Position numbers and translations under genes: made by a program. A stretch of 64,000 nt of DNA, from contig NZ_MAYG01000012.1 in the NCBI RefSeq assembly GCF_001684965.1, positions 1 to 64,000 of the forward strand, read 5' to 3'. Shown here in pieces: positions 62,872 through 64,000 of this stretch; the first letter of the stretch is position 1, and every line of letters begins with the position of its first letter. A model generated the notes under the pieces. The model saw nothing but the letters and a program-made list of their open reading frames with translations. It was not told where the DNA came from and searched no databases. Origin of the DNA: Chryseobacterium arthrosphaerae. GTDB lineage: Bacteria > Bacteroidota > Bacteroidia > Flavobacteriales > Weeksellaceae.

Positions 62872-64000
62872 ATGACAACAAAATTTGATTTACTCGTTGT
62901 AGGAGGTGGTATTTTAGGAACATTCCATGCCTATCATGCACTGAAGAAAAACCTTAAGGTTGCCTTACTGGAAAGAAACGCTGTTCCTCAGGGCGCTACA
63001 GTGAGAAATTTCGGCCAGGTGGTTCCCTCCGGAATGGATCTTAAATGGCAGAATTTCGGAAGAGAAAGCCTCGCAATATATAATGAACTTCATACCCAGG
63101 CTGATCTTACCATCAGAAAAAACGGATCTGTATACATTGCTTCCAATGACGAAGAGCTTCAGCTGATTGAAGAGCTTTATGAAATCAACAGAAATAATGA
63201 TTATGAATCTGTCTTATTATCAAAAAACGATTGTATCAAGAAGTTTGACGGTCTTCGTTCCGATTATTGTAAAGGAGGGCTTTTCTTCCCACAGGAACTC
63301 TCCGTAGATTCCGCAGAGATGATTATAAAACTTCATAAGCTCTTACAGGAAAAAATGGGACTTCAGATCTTCTATAACACAACGGTTCTGGAAACCTGGG
63401 AAGATGATCAAAAATGTACCGCTATCACTGCAGACGGCAAGGAATTTCATGCTTCCAAAATGATCATCTGCGGCGGCCATGAATTCAAGACATTATATCC
63501 TGCCGTATTCAATGAAAGTGACCTGGAAGTGAGTAAACTTCAGATGCTTCAGACCAAACCGCAGGGGATTTATTCGCTTCAGGGGAATATTCTTACCGGC
63601 CTTTCTATCAGAAGATATGAATCGTTCAGCGAATGCCCTTCTTTCCAGAAAATCAAGGCCTTAGAAGACCCTAATTCATTTGAAAAGAAATATGGGGTCC
63701 ACATTTTATTCAAACAGGCTCTTGACGGTTCGGTCATTCTTGGCGATTCTCATGAATATGCCGATGCTAAAAATGCCGATGATCTTGGTTACGACCTTAA
63801 TATGGAGATTGATGAATTCATGATTCATGAAGCAAAGAAAATTATTGACCTTCCTACCTATGAAATCCAGAGAAGATGGTTTGGGGTTTATTCCCAGTGC
63901 AAGACCAAAGACATTTTTGAGCACAGCCCATCTGCCAATATTCATATTGTAACGGGTATCGGAGGAAAGGGAATGACGGGAAGCGGTGGTTTCTCTAAAT
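62872..64000 (+). CDS. FAD-dependent oxidoreductase, TIGR03364-like (3' end cut off)
   Basis: About 376 residues are present and the frame is open to the window edge. N-terminal FAD loop DLLVVGGGILGTFHAYHAL, RNFGQVVPSGMDLKWQNFGRESL, FPQELSVDSAEMI, LQMLQTKPQ, LSIRRYESFSECPSF, HILFKQALDGSVILGDSHEYAD and TGIGGKGMTGSGGFS match the TIGR03364 group. That group, from memory of the family description, sits next to phosphonatase-like hydrolases (TIGR03351) and probably deaminates or oxidises aminophosphonates. The protein is close to complete, so only a few C-terminal residues are missing. It is 12 nt after the DUF5690 gene. Confidence 0.88.
   Translation, partial: MTTKFDLLVVGGGILGTFHAYHALKKNLKVALLERNAVPQGATVRNFGQVVPSGMDLKWQNFGRESLAIYNELHTQADLTIRKNGSVYIASNDEELQLIEELYEINRNNDYESVLLSKNDCIKKFDGLRSDYCKGGLFFPQELSVDSAEMIIKLHKLLQEKMGLQIFYNTTVLETWEDDQKCTAITADGKEFHASKMIICGGHEFKTLYPAVFNESDLEVSKLQMLQTKPQGIYSLQGNILTGLSIRRYESFSECPSFQKIKALEDPNSFEKKYGVHILFKQALDGSVILGDSHEYADAKNADDLGYDLNMEIDEFMIHEAKKIIDLPTYEIQRRWFGVYSQCKTKDIFEHSPSANIHIVTGIGGKGMTGSGGFSK

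Overview
The window looks like chromosome from a Flavobacteriia bacterium, most probably Chryseobacterium or a close Weeksellaceae relative. The reasons are: low-GC, A/T-ending codon use; many promoters of the Bacteroidota type (TAnnTTTG at -7, TTG about 19-21 nt upstream); almost no Shine-Dalgarno sequences; family members typical of the phylum (DUF2797, DUF2795, DUF5690, PA0069-type radical SAM, TonB receptors with carboxypeptidase-like N-terminal domains, GxxExxY protein, four-helix-bundle protein); and a Bacteroidota-style dcw cluster without murF or ddl. I saw no complete rRNA or tRNA gene, insertion sequence, prophage or CRISPR array.

Layout. 1-1020 is non-coding: three tandem leftward promoters that probably drive a highly expressed operon beyond the left edge, a G-quadruplex motif, a heptamer repeat, a REP-like palindromic repeat and a conserved-looking structured element. 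1-11.3 kb holds housekeeping and hypothetical genes (radical SAM protein, AsmA-like protein, DUF2797, nucleotide-sugar epimerase, DUF2795, secA). 11.4-18.2 kb is an iron-uptake block with two TonB receptor + PepSY membrane protein pairs. 18.2-20.0 kb has a ROK kinase and msrA. 20.1-25.2 kb is an accessory locus: a TPR/LytS-like histidine kinase with its response regulator, flanked by two homologous tiny peptides (60 and 54 aa), a TM2 protein, a small secreted Cys-containing protein and an orphan membrane protein. 25.3-27.2 kb has an ElaA-type acetyltransferase, engB and an alpha/beta hydrolase, all leftward.

27.4-45.3 kb is the division and cell-wall cluster: mraZ-rsmH-ftsL-ftsI-murE-(four-helix bundle)-mraY-murD-ftsW-murG-murC-(GxxExxY)-ftsQ-ftsA-ftsZ-yqeY. 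It starts with textbook MraZ operator repeats and an apparently leaderless mraZ. It is interrupted by two accessory genes and carries three copies of a small two-hairpin repeat in its intergenic gaps. 45.7-47.8 kb holds a bacilliredoxin and a GH3-like protein. 47.8-53.3 kb is a leftward operon: mutL, rhomboid protease, two tandem EEP-family hydrolases and two small lipoproteins. The MutL appears to lack the usual endonuclease motif. 53.6-57.4 kb encodes a YoaK-like membrane protein, a small stress-protein-like protein and an OmpR/HAMP-kinase two-component pair.

57.6-64 kb is rightward: an XRE-cupin regulator, a large TonB receptor, a DUF5690 12-TM transporter and an almost complete FAD oxidoreductase of the TIGR03364 (phosphonate-associated) type. 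I read this as a probable aminophosphonate uptake and oxidation locus continuing past the right edge. A palindromic repeat near its start matches, in opposite orientation, the one at 671-730.
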